From contig NC_065570.1 in the NCBI RefSeq assembly GCF_937616625.2, positions 12,782,001 to 12,846,000 of the forward strand: a stretch of DNA of 64,000 bases, written 5' to 3'. Below, in pieces: positions 33,925 through 44,454 of this stretch; within the stretch, counting starts at the first letter, position 1; each line of letters begins with the position of its first letter. The notes beneath the pieces were generated by a model. It searched no databases. It was given only the letters and a program-made list of their open reading frames with translations, and was not told the origin of the DNA. Source of the DNA: Mercurialis annua. Its lineage: Eukaryota; Streptophyta; Magnoliopsida; Malpighiales; Euphorbiaceae. A program made the translations under genes and the position numbers.

Positions 33925-34104
33925 TCACTTAGAGGCTTCATGAAGGAAGTAAAAAAGAGCAGCCAAAATGGCAAAGAAAAAAAGCAGAAAAACAATAGAA
34001 GGTGGCTGCAAAGATCCCATCGCTAATGGAGCAAATAAAATAAGCGAAGCAATTAATAAAAATGCAATGGTTGAACCAATGCCCCATCCATAATCTTCTT
34101 CCAT
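33925..34104 (-). CDS. Small two-helix membrane protein, 59 aa
   Basis: The ORF starts at an ATG preceded by an A/G-rich leader and reads MEEDYGWGIGSTIAFLLIAS, then LILFAPLAMGSLQPPSIVF and LLFFFAILAALFYFLHEASK, with TGA at 33925-33927. Two hydrophobic helices (about residues 10-28 and 36-54) are joined by a MGSLQPPS turn, with an acidic N-terminus and a short charged C-terminus. I recall similar unnamed short plant proteins with a W-G-IG start and an M-G-x-L-x-P-P turn, but have no function to offer. A TATA-like CTATTTAAAACC lies about 100 bases upstream, and TTTTTACAG just before the leader could end a 5' UTR intron. Codon use is ordinary and there are no disruptions. Confidence 0.7.
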   Translation of the reverse strand: MEEDYGWGIGSTIAFLLIASLILFAPLAMGSLQPPSIVFLLFFFAILAALFYFLHEASK

Positions 34105-34202
34105 TTCTTCTTCTTTTAATGTCTGTAAAAATAAATATTAGGGTTTTGATTTGTGGCGGTTAAAACTGTGGAGATACAGAATTTGAAAGCGATGGGAGTG
34201 GG

Positions 34203-34214
34203 TTTTAAATAGGG
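34203..34214 (-). promoter_or_regulatory. Possible TATA box of the small membrane protein gene
   Basis: CTATTTAAAACC on the minus strand lies about 100 bp upstream of the ATG in the only GC-moderate stretch of the region. It is a plausible TATA variant. 34215-34850 upstream holds no gene. Confidence 0.35.
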
Positions 34215-34854
34215 TTTGCATGGTCACGTTCCTAGAAAAGTTGCAACGGTACTGTAGGGTTGTGTATCCAAATTATTTCATTATTTTCCTTTTTTTTTTA
34301 TTTCCTTTGATGGAAAAAAATATGTGTAATATGTTAATTAATTGATTAACTGCAACATTAAGAATAAATTGTGTATCTGTAATGTTTTGATTTGGACCTT
34401 TTATGGAAATATATAACTGTAATCTTCGTGCATACGATTACATGTTTTGGTTTTTGAAATACTTAATTTCTTTTTTGGCTAAATGTATATTCTGTGTGCC
34501 ACGAATGTGGAACAGTGCGTGATTCTTTAATATTAGCCAATCTTTTTCCAAAAAAAAAATTCAAATAGAGTCATAATTTTATATTGTAAAATTAATTTAA
34601 TTTATTTTATTTTATTTTTTTAATAAATTAATTTATTAATTTTGTTTAAAACCTATTTGAACGTGTCGGATGTTATACCTCAAATTATTGTTTTTTAAAA
34701 TATAATCACACAATTGTATCTGTTTTTAAAGGACCTTAAAAAAACCTCAACAGTTCTTAGATAAATCCATTGGGAGCGTTTAAATTTGAAAGAAAATTTT
34801 TGAGTAAAAAATCTATCACCAATGTGAACATTCAGTGTACTTTTGTTGACTCGA

Positions 34855-35545
34855 CAATCGGAATTGATGGAGTTTGCCTTCTGATACGGTGGATTAAACC
34901 TGCAAAACAGGGTAGAAGCTAACCGGACGGTGGTGGTCCGATTAACTCTCTGATGCTAAAGTCAGTTTAGAGGTTTAAGCAGCGTTCTGAGTATATGAAT
35001 GTAGTTATGTGTTTAGGCATACCTCAAACTCCTTTTATAGTAGATGAGAGTATACCTTGTAGAGTTGTAGTAGGAAAGTGAATCCTATTTAGAAGGGTTT
35101 GACCCTGATTAGGAGTGATATTCCTTATTCAAACGTGAGTCCTATTTAGAAGGGTTTGACCCTGATTAGGAGTGATATTCCTTATTCAAACGTGAGTCCT
35201 ATTTAGAAACGTCTTCCTAAATAGTCTTGTCTTCCTAAGTTAGAGGTTGTCTTTCCTAAATTGGAGTTTGTATCCAAATAGGAGAGATACTCTGAATATA
35301 CGCAGATCTAGTGATCTGTCCGAATCCCGGGATCGACGCGCTTTGTCCGAGTCCTCAGGGATTCGGTCTTTATCTTGGCGGATGATGTTCCAGTCGAGGC
35401 GGATCCTGTGGATTCGGTTGCTGATTTCGTTTGATTTAGCCCTTCAGGTGGAAGTCCAGTATCGTCTGAGAATGGATCTCATGCGACTCGGCTCCATTAT
35501 ATTTAGGATAGGATTTGGTATCCATCAGGAATCAACAAGAAAATT
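34855..35545. repeat. Interspersed repeat with 57-bp tandem duplication
   Basis: The sequence with CCTGCAAAACAGGGTAGAAG and GGACGGTGGTGGTCCG (a short palindrome) resembles a common plant interspersed repeat; class unknown. Inside it a 57-bp unit beginning GTGAGTCCTATTTAGAAGG is repeated at 35078-35134 and 35135-35191, with a partial third copy to 35208. The ORF over 35247-35549 has no domain and is not a gene. Confidence 0.5.
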
Positions 35546-35837
35546 GTAAGATTAAGGTATTTTTTTGTGTTAATTAGGGCATTAGTCAGATTGTGATAGT
35601 TATCTGGGAGGAAAAAGACACTGGATTTTCTCATTGGTGATAGATTTGCAAAAAAATGAAAGGTGGTGATTTTATTTAATATTTTTTAAAGGAGGTGATC
35701 AAAATGAAAAAATGTGTAAAGGTGATGATTTTATATGAAATAAACCCTTTAAAAATTGAAGAATTTCCGCTTAAAAGAACATGGGTCACTAACATAAACA
35801 ATTGATATTTTCGGAGATTACATATAATTTTATAAAA

Positions 35838-36110
35838 ATTAGGAGAATGCCTAAAAAGTAAAAATATTAGCGTTTTTTAATCCCAAAAATTCCAACTTGA
35901 TTTTTTTTACTTCAACGTGTTTATTCTTTACTTCCATACCCTATCGGTTTTGTTTTCATACTCTGACGATTTGGATTGTATACTCCATCTTTTTCTTCTT
36001 AAGTTTCATTTTAAAAAGGAAAAATTAGGAGAATATCTAAACAATAAACATATTAGCATTTTTACCCTTAAAAATTCAACTTGATTTTTTTATCTCAGCA
36101 TGTTATCTAT
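35838..36110. repeat. Direct repeat pair, about 90 bp
   Basis: ATTAGGAGAATGCCTAAA followed by ATATTAGCGTTTTT and TTCCAACTTGATTTTTTT (35838-35930) recurs, diverged, at about 36018-36110 (ATTAGGAGAATATCTAAA, ATATTAGCATTTTT, TTCAACTTGATTTTTT). It directly precedes the second Athila-like LTR. No gene lies in 35546-36204. Confidence 0.5.
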
Positions 36111-36204
36111 GTAGTTTTTTACTCTGTCACTTTTATCTTATACTCTTGTGAGCGGAAGCGGGGGTAGTTCAGTTAGAAAATGCCTTTTATACCGACTCGA
36201 TAAC

Positions 36205-37629
36205 TGAGAGGTGCAAAATACACCTATGTTTAAGAGTCAATTTCGCATGCTTTTGTTATAATTTGATATGCTTTTTTTCCGTGTTTGTGTGCTTATTGTG
36301 TGTGTTAGCATTTCAGGGATAACGAAGTAATACAAAGTGTTTTGGGCTTAAAGAAGGAAGGATTCGAGTATCGAAAAAGAAGCGAGTCGTAAAGCGGAGA
36401 AACGAGCATTATGTTGGGAAAGAAAGGAAGGGCTCGATCGAGCCCTTCACTTATGAAGAGGGGCTCGAGCCCCATGACCAAAACCAACCAGGAATTTTCC
36501 AAGGAGGTAAGGTTTGATAGAGCCCTCCCTCATAAGTGAGTAGCTCGATCGAGCCACAATGAAAATAGACTCAGGATTCAAATTTTGACACAAGGACAAG
36601 ACTCAAGGCACACTTCCGTTTTTGGCCTAACATTTTTTTTAGTGGGTATCTTTTATTTCCTCTTTTGTAATACCTATAAATACAACTTTATCTCATTTTT
36701 AGGGTATGCAATATTTTATGAGCTTTTCAATATTCTCTTAGTTATCTTCTTTTAGACTAGTAATCATCTTTGGGATTGGAGATTCCTCCATTGTTGAATG
36801 TTTGAAGCTTTTAATAGAGATTGAAGTTTTATTATTTGAAGATTTATATTGTCCATTTAATGTTCTTGCTCATTAGTGCTACAAGGGTAACAAATCTTTA
36901 CTTTTTAATGTACAGTGCTCATTTAATTAGTTTTATTGTTGTTTTAGTCATGAGTTGCTAAATCCCCTTTGTTTGGGGGTTGGAATGAAATCTTGAATGT
37001 TTAACTTTACGAGATATGCTTGTTTGGTTAAGTAACTTGTGCTAATCTTGATGCTTAATGCCTACCTAGGATTAGCTACCCTAGTTTGTTATAGTTTTCT
37101 TAGTGCACCGAGAGGTGGCTAATTGAATGTATCCATAAGATTAGGACTAGGATTTGATGCCGCGAGAGCGGACTAGAGAATAGGCAACCTTAGAATCGAT
37201 TGATTAATTGCATTTTGTTGACTTCCATGTTTAGGATCACAAGGGTGAGATATATGTTGTTGATTGATTAATTGCGGTTTTGTTGCTCTTTAAGGCTCGA
37301 GCGAGCGGGAGTAGCGCTTTAGAAGCGATTTGGTCCTAGTTCGTACCAAGTTTGCATATCCCATAATCACAAATATTTAGGTTTAGTTCTGACCCCTAGA
37401 CTCTTCCGTTTATTGTTTACAACTGTTATAAATTTAGTTTGTTAATTGGAATTTGTGTTGTTGATTATTAGTTTAATTTAGTTCTTTGTAGTGATAATTA
37501 CCAAATCCAATTGCTTGATTGCTTTCCGAATTGGAATTCAAAGTTATATCTCGTTCACTTTAAACCTTTTGTCCTCGTGGGATCGACATCCGACTTTTGG
37601 ATTACTACAAGTTGGGTTTTAACCTAACA
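36205..37629 (+). repeat. 5' LTR of the second Athila-like element
   Basis: 1425 bp. The TATA box TATAAATA is at 36675-36682. The 3' part shares with the other LTR the TTTAAACCTTTTGTCCTCGT and GATCGACATCCGACTT segments and GCGAGAGCGG motifs. It ends AACCTAACA, six bases before the primer site. Confidence 0.8.
36430..36554. promoter_or_regulatory. Palindrome cluster in U3 of the second LTR
   Basis: GGGCTCGATCGAGCCC (36430), GGGGCTCGAGCCCC (about 36460), a degenerate GGTTTGATAGAGCCC (36511) and GCTCGATCGAGC (36543) lie 120-245 bp upstream of the TATA box. Between them CTTCACTTATGAAG and CCTCATAAGTGAG form a further inverted pair. The palindrome differs from that of the 21974 element but occupies the same place. 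Confidence 0.55.
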
Positions 37630-37635
37630 AGTTTT

Positions 37636-37653
37636 TGGCTCCGTTGCCGGAGA
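37636..37653 (+). other. Primer binding site, mutated tRNA-Asp type
   Basis: TGGCTCCGTTGCCGGAGA differs at two positions from the intact site at 23456. It lies six bases after the LTR end. Confidence 0.8.
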
Positions 37654-37802
37654 CAAGATTGCGTTTAATTGATTGAGATCATTTTGAATTTCGGTTGAGT
37701 TAGCTTAAATTTCTGTTTTTACTTTTATTGTTCTTTCTTGCGTTTTCGTGATATACGCTCGCTTTTCTTGTTTTTGCTTGTGTAGGGAATTGTCCTTTGT
37801 GT

Positions 37803-39058
37803 ATGCACAAAACACGACGTGCCAATCTTCCACTCGAACCTTTCCAAGAGAACCTCGGTAGTTACAAAAGAGGCGTGAGAAGAAGAGCCCGGATTCCCAT
37901 AGTTATGAATAACGAAGGGAATGATTATAAGGATGAGGAGAGGTTTAACCCTATAGGAGAAGGGGGAGGACAACAATATCATACACCTCCTCCTCCTCCT
38001 TTTGAGAACGTAAACCGACAAAGACATCAAGAACGGCCTAGGGATGCTCACCCCCAAGTGCACCAACAAGTGCAAAATCAACCAAGACAAACCTTGGGCG
38101 AGTTCTTCTTGCCGGATGTGGATAATTCCACATTTTGATGTTTTGCAATGCCGGTTCAAGCGGCAACCTTCGAGATCAAGCCAAGTACAATACAACTCTT
38201 GGAGAACCGTTGTGCTTTTTATGGATTGAGTCATGAGGATCCGAATGCACACATTGCCACGTTTTTAGGTGTACTAAACACGTTCAAGCTTCATAGAATA
38301 ACGGCGTATCAAATTAAGTTGAGAATGTTCCCCTTCTCTTTGAGGGACAAGGCTAGTCTATGGATCCATTCCCTCCCTAACGAGTCAATTCATAATTGGC
38401 GGAATTGGCCCAAGCGTTTCTCAACAAATACTTCCCCCATAGCAAGACTACGAAGTTGACCAAGGATATACTTGAGTTTGTACAATTTGAAGGGGAGTTA
38501 CTCTACGAAGCATGGGAGCGTTTCAAAGATCTACAAAGGAGTGTTCCATATCATCGGCTCAATAAAGAGCATGTTATTCAAATTTTCTATGACGGGACAA
38601 CCATTACTGCTTGAGCTACCATTGATGTGGCTTTGGGCGGGTCGTTTATGCAAAAGACTTATGAAAAAGCTCTTGAATTGGTGGAGAAATTAGCCGTGGT
38701 TAGTAGTACATGGGGTCCTATGGATAGAAGAGCTCCATCTAATCAAAAGTCGGTGATGACTCTTAACCAAGTGAAGGAGATTGAGGCCATAAAAGCAACG
38801 AATGCTTCATTACAAGCCCAATTGGACGCCCTCAAGAAACAAGTTCGTCCACGAAACGCGCTGGTGGCTTATGTACAAGTAGGATGTAAATTTTGTGGGG
38901 ATTACAATCACTCAGGGGGAGAATGCCTAGTCACGGGGCAAGCTTTGAGTGAGCAAGTGAACTACGTTGGGGGTCAAAGGCAAGCTAATGATTCTTATTC
39001 TAACACCTACAACCCCGGATGGAGGAATCATCCAAATTTAGGATGCAGAGATCAATAG
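37803..39058 (+). pseudogene. Athila-like gag with zinc knuckle, broken
   Basis: The frame starts MHKTRRANLPLEPF at 37803. A TGA at about 38137 replaces the Gly codon seen in the other copy (NSTF, stop, CFAMPVQ). A frameshift near 38395 follows SIHNW, and another stop lies near 38612. The core has FYGLSHEDPNAHIATFL, FSLRDKASLWIHSLP and LNKYFPHSKTTKLTKDI. The C-terminal part has a coiled-coil-like segment (IKATNASLQAQLDALKKQV) and a CCHC zinc knuckle, CKFCGDYNHSGGEC. Confidence 0.8.
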
Positions 39059-39068
39059 GGGCAATGCA

Positions 39069-39612
39069 ATGCTCAAGGGTCTAATCAAGTGGGTTCAAGC
39101 TTTCAAGAAAACAATAGACCCCCAGAACAACAAGGTCACTATTAAGGCAATCAAAACCTACAGGAACAATTATGATGGTAGACCTCCACATCTACCTGGT
39201 TTTCAACCCCAATGGAATGTGGATGATGGGAATGTGCTTTCCAAGGTGCTAATGAAGTTTGATAAAATGGAGCAAAGAGAGCTTGATGCTAGAAAAAAGG
39301 AGAAGACCAAGCTTTGACGATCTATCATTTGGAGACCTAAACCTCACAAATGGCTCTTACACTTCAAGGTAGACCGTAAGGGGGATTGCCCTCTACTACA
39401 GAAAACAATCTGAGGGAACACTCAAAGCTATAAAGCTTCGAAGTGGGAGAAATCTTAAGAAAGCCAATGGCAAGAAGCATGTTGTTGAAGAGGATGAGCC
39501 TCAAATGGTGATTGATATTGCAAGCTCAAGTCAAGAGCTACCTAGGGCTTGTGAGGAGGTGGCTATTGATGTTGAAGAACCATATGTTAGATAACCATCG
39601 CCTCCACCTTTT
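39069..39612 (+). pseudogene. Degenerate gag-protease spacer
   Basis: Broken frames continue from the gag: Gln/Asn-rich sequence after 39060, a segment DDGNVLSKVLMKFDKMEQRE, and LKAIKLRSGRN-like sequence near 39425 (the ALTLRSG motif of Athila proteins). Stops and frame changes prevent one ORF. Confidence 0.6.
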
Positions 39613-40710
39613 GTGCCTAAGGTTCCATTCCCAAGCCGGCTAGGGAAGGCGCCTGACAATCAAAAGTTCCATAAGTTCCTTGAGGTTTTCAAGAAATTTC
39701 AAATCAACCTAAGCCTAGCAAATGTGCTACGAGAGATGCCTCAATACGCAAAGTTCTTGAAAGATATAATTATGAACAAGCGTATATGGGAACAAGGAGG
39801 GACAATACCCCTCACGGAGAATTGTAGTTCTATCATCCAAAGCAACTTACCGACAAAGCTAACGGATCCAGGGAGTTTTTCTATCCCTTGCACTATAGGA
39901 AATATGAATGCTATAAATTGCTTGTGTGATCTTGGTGCAAGTATTAATTTGATGCCCTTGTTTCTTTTTAGGTCCTTGTTTGGTGATCAACCGGTGAAGC
40001 GCACCTCGATGGTATTGCAACTTGCCGATCACTCTCTCAAGAAGCTGTATGGGATAGTGGAAGACGTGCTTGTAAAAGTGGACAAATTTATTTTTCCGGT
40101 GTATTTTGTGATCTTAGACTATGCGGTGGACAAGGAATGCCATATGATCCTTGATCGCCCCTTTATGAATACCAATGCTATAAATTGCTTGTGTGATCTT
40201 AGTACAAGTATTAATTTGATGCCCTTGTTTCTTTTTAGGTCTTTGTTTGGTGATCAACCGGTGAAGCGCACCTCGATGGTATTGCAACTTGCCGAGCACT
40301 CTCTCAAGAAGTCGTATGGGATAGTGGAAGACGTGCTTGTAAAAGTGGAAAAATTCATCTTTCCGATGTATTTTATGATCTTAGACTATGCGGTGGACAA
40401 GGAATGCCCTATTATCCTTGGTTACCCTTACCGGACGTGCTCTTATCGACGTTCATGCCGGAAAGCTCACCTTGAGTATTGATGCGGAAAGTGTGGAGTT
40501 TGATATGAAAAGAGTGATGCGGAATGCCATCGAGGAGGAGGATTGCATAAGGATAGACTTGGTTGATGAGATTGTGGAAGAACAACTCCAAAACAATGTG
40601 AGAGTGTTGAACCAAGCTAAGGGGGAAATTTCTGAAAATTTTGAGCTGTCAGGTATCTACAAAAAGGTGGAATGTGAAAGAGTGTCAAGTGATGAAATTT
40701 TAGAATTGAG
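39613..40710 (+). pseudogene. Athila-like retropepsin with tandemly duplicated protease segment
   Basis: An open frame to 40482 reads KVPFPSRLGK, NLSLANVLREMPQYAKFLKD, then the aspartic protease with CDLGASINLMPLFLF. At 40174 the 267-bp segment starting at 39907 repeats in frame: NAINCLCD is followed by LSTS instead of LGAS, so the second copy keeps the Asp but loses the D-x-G-A-S/T signature. A frameshift near 40425 then leads to GRALIDVHAGKLTLSI in another frame, the normal protease C-terminus. Similarity fades by about 40.71 kb. Confidence 0.75.
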
Positions 40711-41389
40711 ATTACTTTTTACTTTTACCTTCGAATTTTACATGTTAAATTCGTATTAATTAATTAAGTGATAATTATGTCTAAAAGTGTTATTCGGTGC
40801 CCAAAAGTATTAAGAATGGCTTCTGGGACCCTAAGGGTTTGGATATGGTCAATGTTTAGTTCGTCAAACTTGCAAATAGGCCCATAAACTTTTAAGATAT
40901 TGCAATTAGTCCAATATCTAGACTTAAACTACAATTTCTTTGGATTTTTATAGGCTATTTACGGCTAATCAGGTTTTAGCCCTCAAATTCATTGTTGTGC
41001 ACTGATCATGCCTACTTGAATTCAAACAAAAGAATCGATAACTTGGCACCTGGACAAATTTCTCTAAAAATCATCATTGGACGCTCCAATCCATTATCAG
41101 TTTTACCTGTCCGGAAAATAGGTGTTTTCAACTCCATATTTTACATGTTTATATAAAGTAAACATCTTGTTTTTCTTCTATTTCTTCATCTTCTTCAACT
41201 TATTTAAAGAAAACTAACTAACAATTCATCAAATTAATCTAAAATCTTCATTTCATAACAGTTCAACAATTGATTTCTGTAATTTTATTATTACGTCTTA
41301 AAAATTGAAAGTTTTAAATTTAATTTTCGATTCGCTTGAACTTTTATTTCGTAATTAGCTTCAAATTTTGCTTCAAATTCATATCTAAC
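40711..41389. other. Non-coding, probably fragment of another repeat
   Basis: Segments such as GTGTTATTCGGTGCCCAAAA and AATAGGCCCATAAACTTTTA resemble repetitive leader or LTR DNA, but no structure could be closed. No gene is seen. Confidence 0.3.
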
Positions 41390-42110
41390 GATCATAACTT
41401 TCTTCAAAAAGATTTTAAACAATTTACAAAATATTTTAAATATTTTCAAACAGTTTATAAAAGATTCGAATAGTTTACAAAGATTTTCAACAATTTATAA
41501 AAACAGTTTCAAACAGCTTACAAAGGTTTCAAAACAGATTACAAAAGTTTCACATAATTTACAAAGGTTTAAAAAAGTTTAGGAAGGTTTTAAATGGTTT
41601 AAAAACAGATTTAAATTGTCTCTAAAACATTCTCTAGTGATAGTTTCAAATAGTTTATAAAGGTTTCTAAAAATTTATAAAGATTTCAATCAGCTTCAAA
41701 AAAGAACTGTTTCAAACAGATTATAAATTTTTTAAAAATGTTTATAAAAATTTTTAAAATACAATTTATAAAAGGATTTCAAACAGTTTATAAAAGTATT
41801 TGAAATAGTTTCAAACAACTTGTAAAAGTTTCAAAGAGTTTAGAAATATTTCAAACGGTTTCTACAAATAGATTTAAACAGTCTTTGGAACATTCTTTAA
41901 AAACAATTTCAAATAGTTTATAAAGGTTTCAAACAGTTTAAAATAGATTACAAAATTTTCAAAACAAGTTACAAACGTTTTTAAAATATAGTTTATAAAA
42001 GGATTTTAAATAGTTTACAAAAAAATTTGAAACAATTTTAAACATATTCTAAAAACACAATTTGCATTAATTATCTATAGCAGTTTATAATGGTTTCAAA
42101 CATATGAACA
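41390..42110. repeat. Degenerate minisatellite (TTTCAAACAGTTTATAAA type)
   Basis: Some thirty diverged copies of a roughly 20-bp unit, TTTCAAACAGTTTATAAAGG and variants (TTTCAAATAGTTTATAAAG, TTTTAAATAGTTTACAAA), run head to tail. No ORF. A related block lies at 45070-45620. Confidence 0.65.
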
Positions 42111-42418
42111 AAATCATTAATAAAAATTGACAATTAACAGATAAAAAATAAAAAGAGTAAAGAGGATAAAATAGTAGTGATAGCAAAATCGTTACATCAA
42201 TTTTTTTAGATAAATATAATCAATTTTTTTTTCGGCGATTTCTTATTTGTTTCAGATGTGAGATTGTTTGTATTATATAGATGAATTATAGAAAACATAA
42301 ATAATATTTGTTAAAAAATTACATTGAAATGAAAGAAAAATAAGAAGAAGGAAAGAAAGAAGAAAAAAGGGAAAAGAGAAACAATATTTATTCCTAATTC
42401 AAGCTTCTTCTTTTTTCG
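42111..42418. other. AT-rich spacer, no gene seen
   Basis: A purine-rich run at 42335-42385 (GAAAGAAAGAAGAAAAAAGG type) precedes the RNase H fragment. Confidence 0.3.
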
Positions 42419-42590
42419 TTGGAAGATTGTTCATTTGTTGGTTTGATTGTCGAAGAGTGCAAGCATATTTTTAAGGAATGTATTAATAGTTTATTGAGTT
42501 ATGTCAAGAGATCAGGGAATGTGGTTGTCCATACTCTTATTCGGGAGTACATTTCTATATTTGATGTTCCATTTAGGGATATTAAATTTT
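42419..42590 (+). pseudogene. RNase H (RVT_3) C-terminal fragment
   Basis: The segment VGLIVEECKHIFKECINSLL followed by SYVKRSGNVVVHTLIRE and ISIFDVPF matches the end of the LINE-associated RNase H domain; the usual V-A-H motif appears as VVVH. Upstream domain sequence is absent and a foldback element abuts on the right. Confidence 0.6.
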
Positions 42591-42592
42591 AT

Positions 42593-42952
42593 AGGTCACC
42601 AAATTTTTCTCAAATTACAAAAAGGTCATTAAACAAACTTTTCTTACAAAATGGTCATTGAACTATACCGTTTATTACAAAAAGGTTCACCTATATAAAA
42701 CGTACCAATTTGACGCAAAAACGCAACATTTTTGCTTACGTTGAAAGCCGAAATTACAAAAAAGAACATAGTACAGTGATTTTTTTTGTAATAAAAGGTA
42801 TAACCTAATGACTTTTTTATAATTTAAAAAAAAATAGTGTTCTTTTCATAACAACAAAAATATTTTTGTAATAAAAGGTATAGTTTAGTGATTATTTTGT
42901 AAGAAAAATCGGTTTCGTGACTTTTTATAATTTGAAAAAAATTTAGTTATCT
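42593..42952. repeat. Foldback element, about 360 bp
   Basis: The left arm (AGGTCACCAAATTTTTCTC, CAAATTACAAAAAGGTCATT, TTCTTACAAAATGGTCATTG) is mirrored at 42850-42952 (GTGATTATTTTGTAAGAAAA, TTTATAATTTGAAAAAAATT). No clean duplication. No coding capacity. Confidence 0.6.
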
Positions 42953-44144
42953 ACAGAGTTTAATATCCTCCATTTAGGGTCGGATGTCCCAAAAAAATTA
43001 TCTTTACCCTGGTATTTAGATATTTTCAATTAATATAGTTTTATTTACCCCCAAAGAAATCATTAAAAAAAGTAAAAAAAAACAATTAAAACTGAAATAC
43101 TGAATATAAATAAATTTATAATTATAGTCTTTTCTACAAATTCCTGTATGATTTTCTCTTAGTTCTTTGCTGAACCCATTTAAAAGATGTGGCTGCATGA
43201 ATTGAGATTAATGTAATTGAAACTGCCATGGGCTAAATTTTTTGTTATATAACTTATAACTAACTAAATTCAATTCCAAATAACATTAATTATTTCGATT
43301 TCACGTTATATATATTACTTAAGTTCCTTCTTAATTATTCATCAAAAAACAAAGTTCGTCTTAATTCTTTAATCGTATTAAACCTTGATTCTGATGTTCA
43401 TTCTCATTTTTATTTTTACTATATATCTAAAGTATTATTATAATTCTCAAAAATTAATTAGCTTCCATTTGAAGTAACATTATTTTTATGAGCCTTACAC
43501 ATATATTACCATATTGTTTTATTTTCTCAATACATCAAATCTTTATTTTGATATCTATCATTGCTTTTATTTTCTTATAGGCATATAATATTATTTTAGT
43601 CGGTGACTATTTTAATTTCGATTCCGGGCATTAATCGAATACAAGTTTCATTCTAACACCTCAATTTCTTCCAAGACCGACTGTTACTTTCATTTGGAAT
43701 TTAATTTCCATCGAAGCTTAATTAAATAACAGATTATAAATTAAACTTTACTTTGAATTTTCCGTTCGTCGTGTGACCATGCATTTAATTGACGATGAAG
43801 CCATAATCCGTATTTACATAATTTTATTATTCTTCAATTCCGACTTCCTTATCTTAGTTTCCATAATTATCACGTCGAGTTTGAATAAGAATTTAATTTT
43901 GAATGAAAGAAACTTCAGATTCCTTTTGTTTTATAAGTGCACAGAGCACCATTTTTTGAGTATGGGTAACAACATTATTAGAAATATAATTAGTTTGGTT
44001 CATGGTACTGTGAGTTGCATAAGTGGAGCATAACATAAATATAAGTAGTCTTGCTTGAAGATAGTTTCTTTATTTATAATGGAGAACAATCATACATGAA
44101 AGCCTCACTTAGGTATAGAAACTCCATTGATGTTGATGCTGCTG
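42953..44144. other. AT-rich intergenic, no gene seen
   Basis: Small ORFs are low-complexity or domainless. The right end is the 3' flank of the cysteine-rich peptide gene. A short duplicated GAAACTCCATTGATG occurs at about 44118 and 44165 (3' UTR and last coding bases). Confidence 0.3.
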
Positions 44145-44454
44145 TCAATTTGCAGAGAGCATTTGAAACTCCATTGATGCTTCATTATTGGAGCAACAAC
44201 CATCCCCGCAGCAGTATCTATAGCAGATAGGCACTGGGGGGCCATCGCAGCAGGTAGGATTGAAACAATCTTCAAATAACAAAGCATAATAGGAATTCTT
44301 ATTAATTAAACATGAGTTTTACGTACGTACCTGGTTGTGGTTGTGGCATGAAAGTGTGCAGACGAGGGGCTGCAGTTGCATTTGCAGAGATGGCAATGGA
44401 TACCAACACTAAAGCACATGCCAAACCAATACCTAAACTTGCTTTCTTCACCAT
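44145..44454 (-). CDS. Secreted 8-cysteine peptide, 82 aa, two exons
   Basis: Exon 1 is 44454-44331 (ATG to a GTACGTACG donor) and exon 2 is 44269-44145 (acceptor TTATTTGAAG); the split codon is G|AT (Asp) and 249 nt close exactly. The N-terminus MVKKASLGIGLACALVLVSI with AISANA is a clear signal peptide with likely cleavage after ANA or TAA. A short Pro/Gln linker (MPQPQP) precedes the cysteine domain: C-x4-CC-x7-C-x3-CC-x3-CC, starting DCFNPTCCDGPPVPICYRYC and continuing CGDGCC, then an acidic tail NNEASMEFQML. Eight cysteines suggest a disulfide-rich extracellular or vacuolar peptide, by analogy with plant cysteine-rich peptides. I do not recognise the spacing as a named family. A TATAT-rich stretch at 44553-44560 is a possible promoter element. 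Confidence 0.75.

Larger units (their letters stand above)
36205..40710 (+). mobile_element. Second Athila-like LTR element, truncated and decayed
   Basis: One LTR (36205-37629, TGAGAGGTG to CTAACA) is followed by the primer site, gag and protease. RT, integrase and the 3' LTR are not in the window: coding similarity ends near 40.7 kb and unrelated sequence follows. Its gag is clearly related to that of the 21974 element, but the LTRs are only broadly similar. It has internal stops and frameshifts, so it is much older. Confidence 0.75.

Noticed and set aside
35247..35549. Arg/Ser-rich 100-aa ORF
   Set aside because: It lies in an interspersed repeat with no recognisable domain; probably chance in a GC-richer patch.
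36305..36502. 65-aa ORF in the second LTR
   Set aside because: It overlaps U3 and the palindrome cluster of a non-coding LTR and has no domain.
43773..44033. 86-aa hydrophobic ORF
   Set aside because: AT-driven Ile/Leu/Phe/Asn-rich translation without promoter or domain; likely chance.
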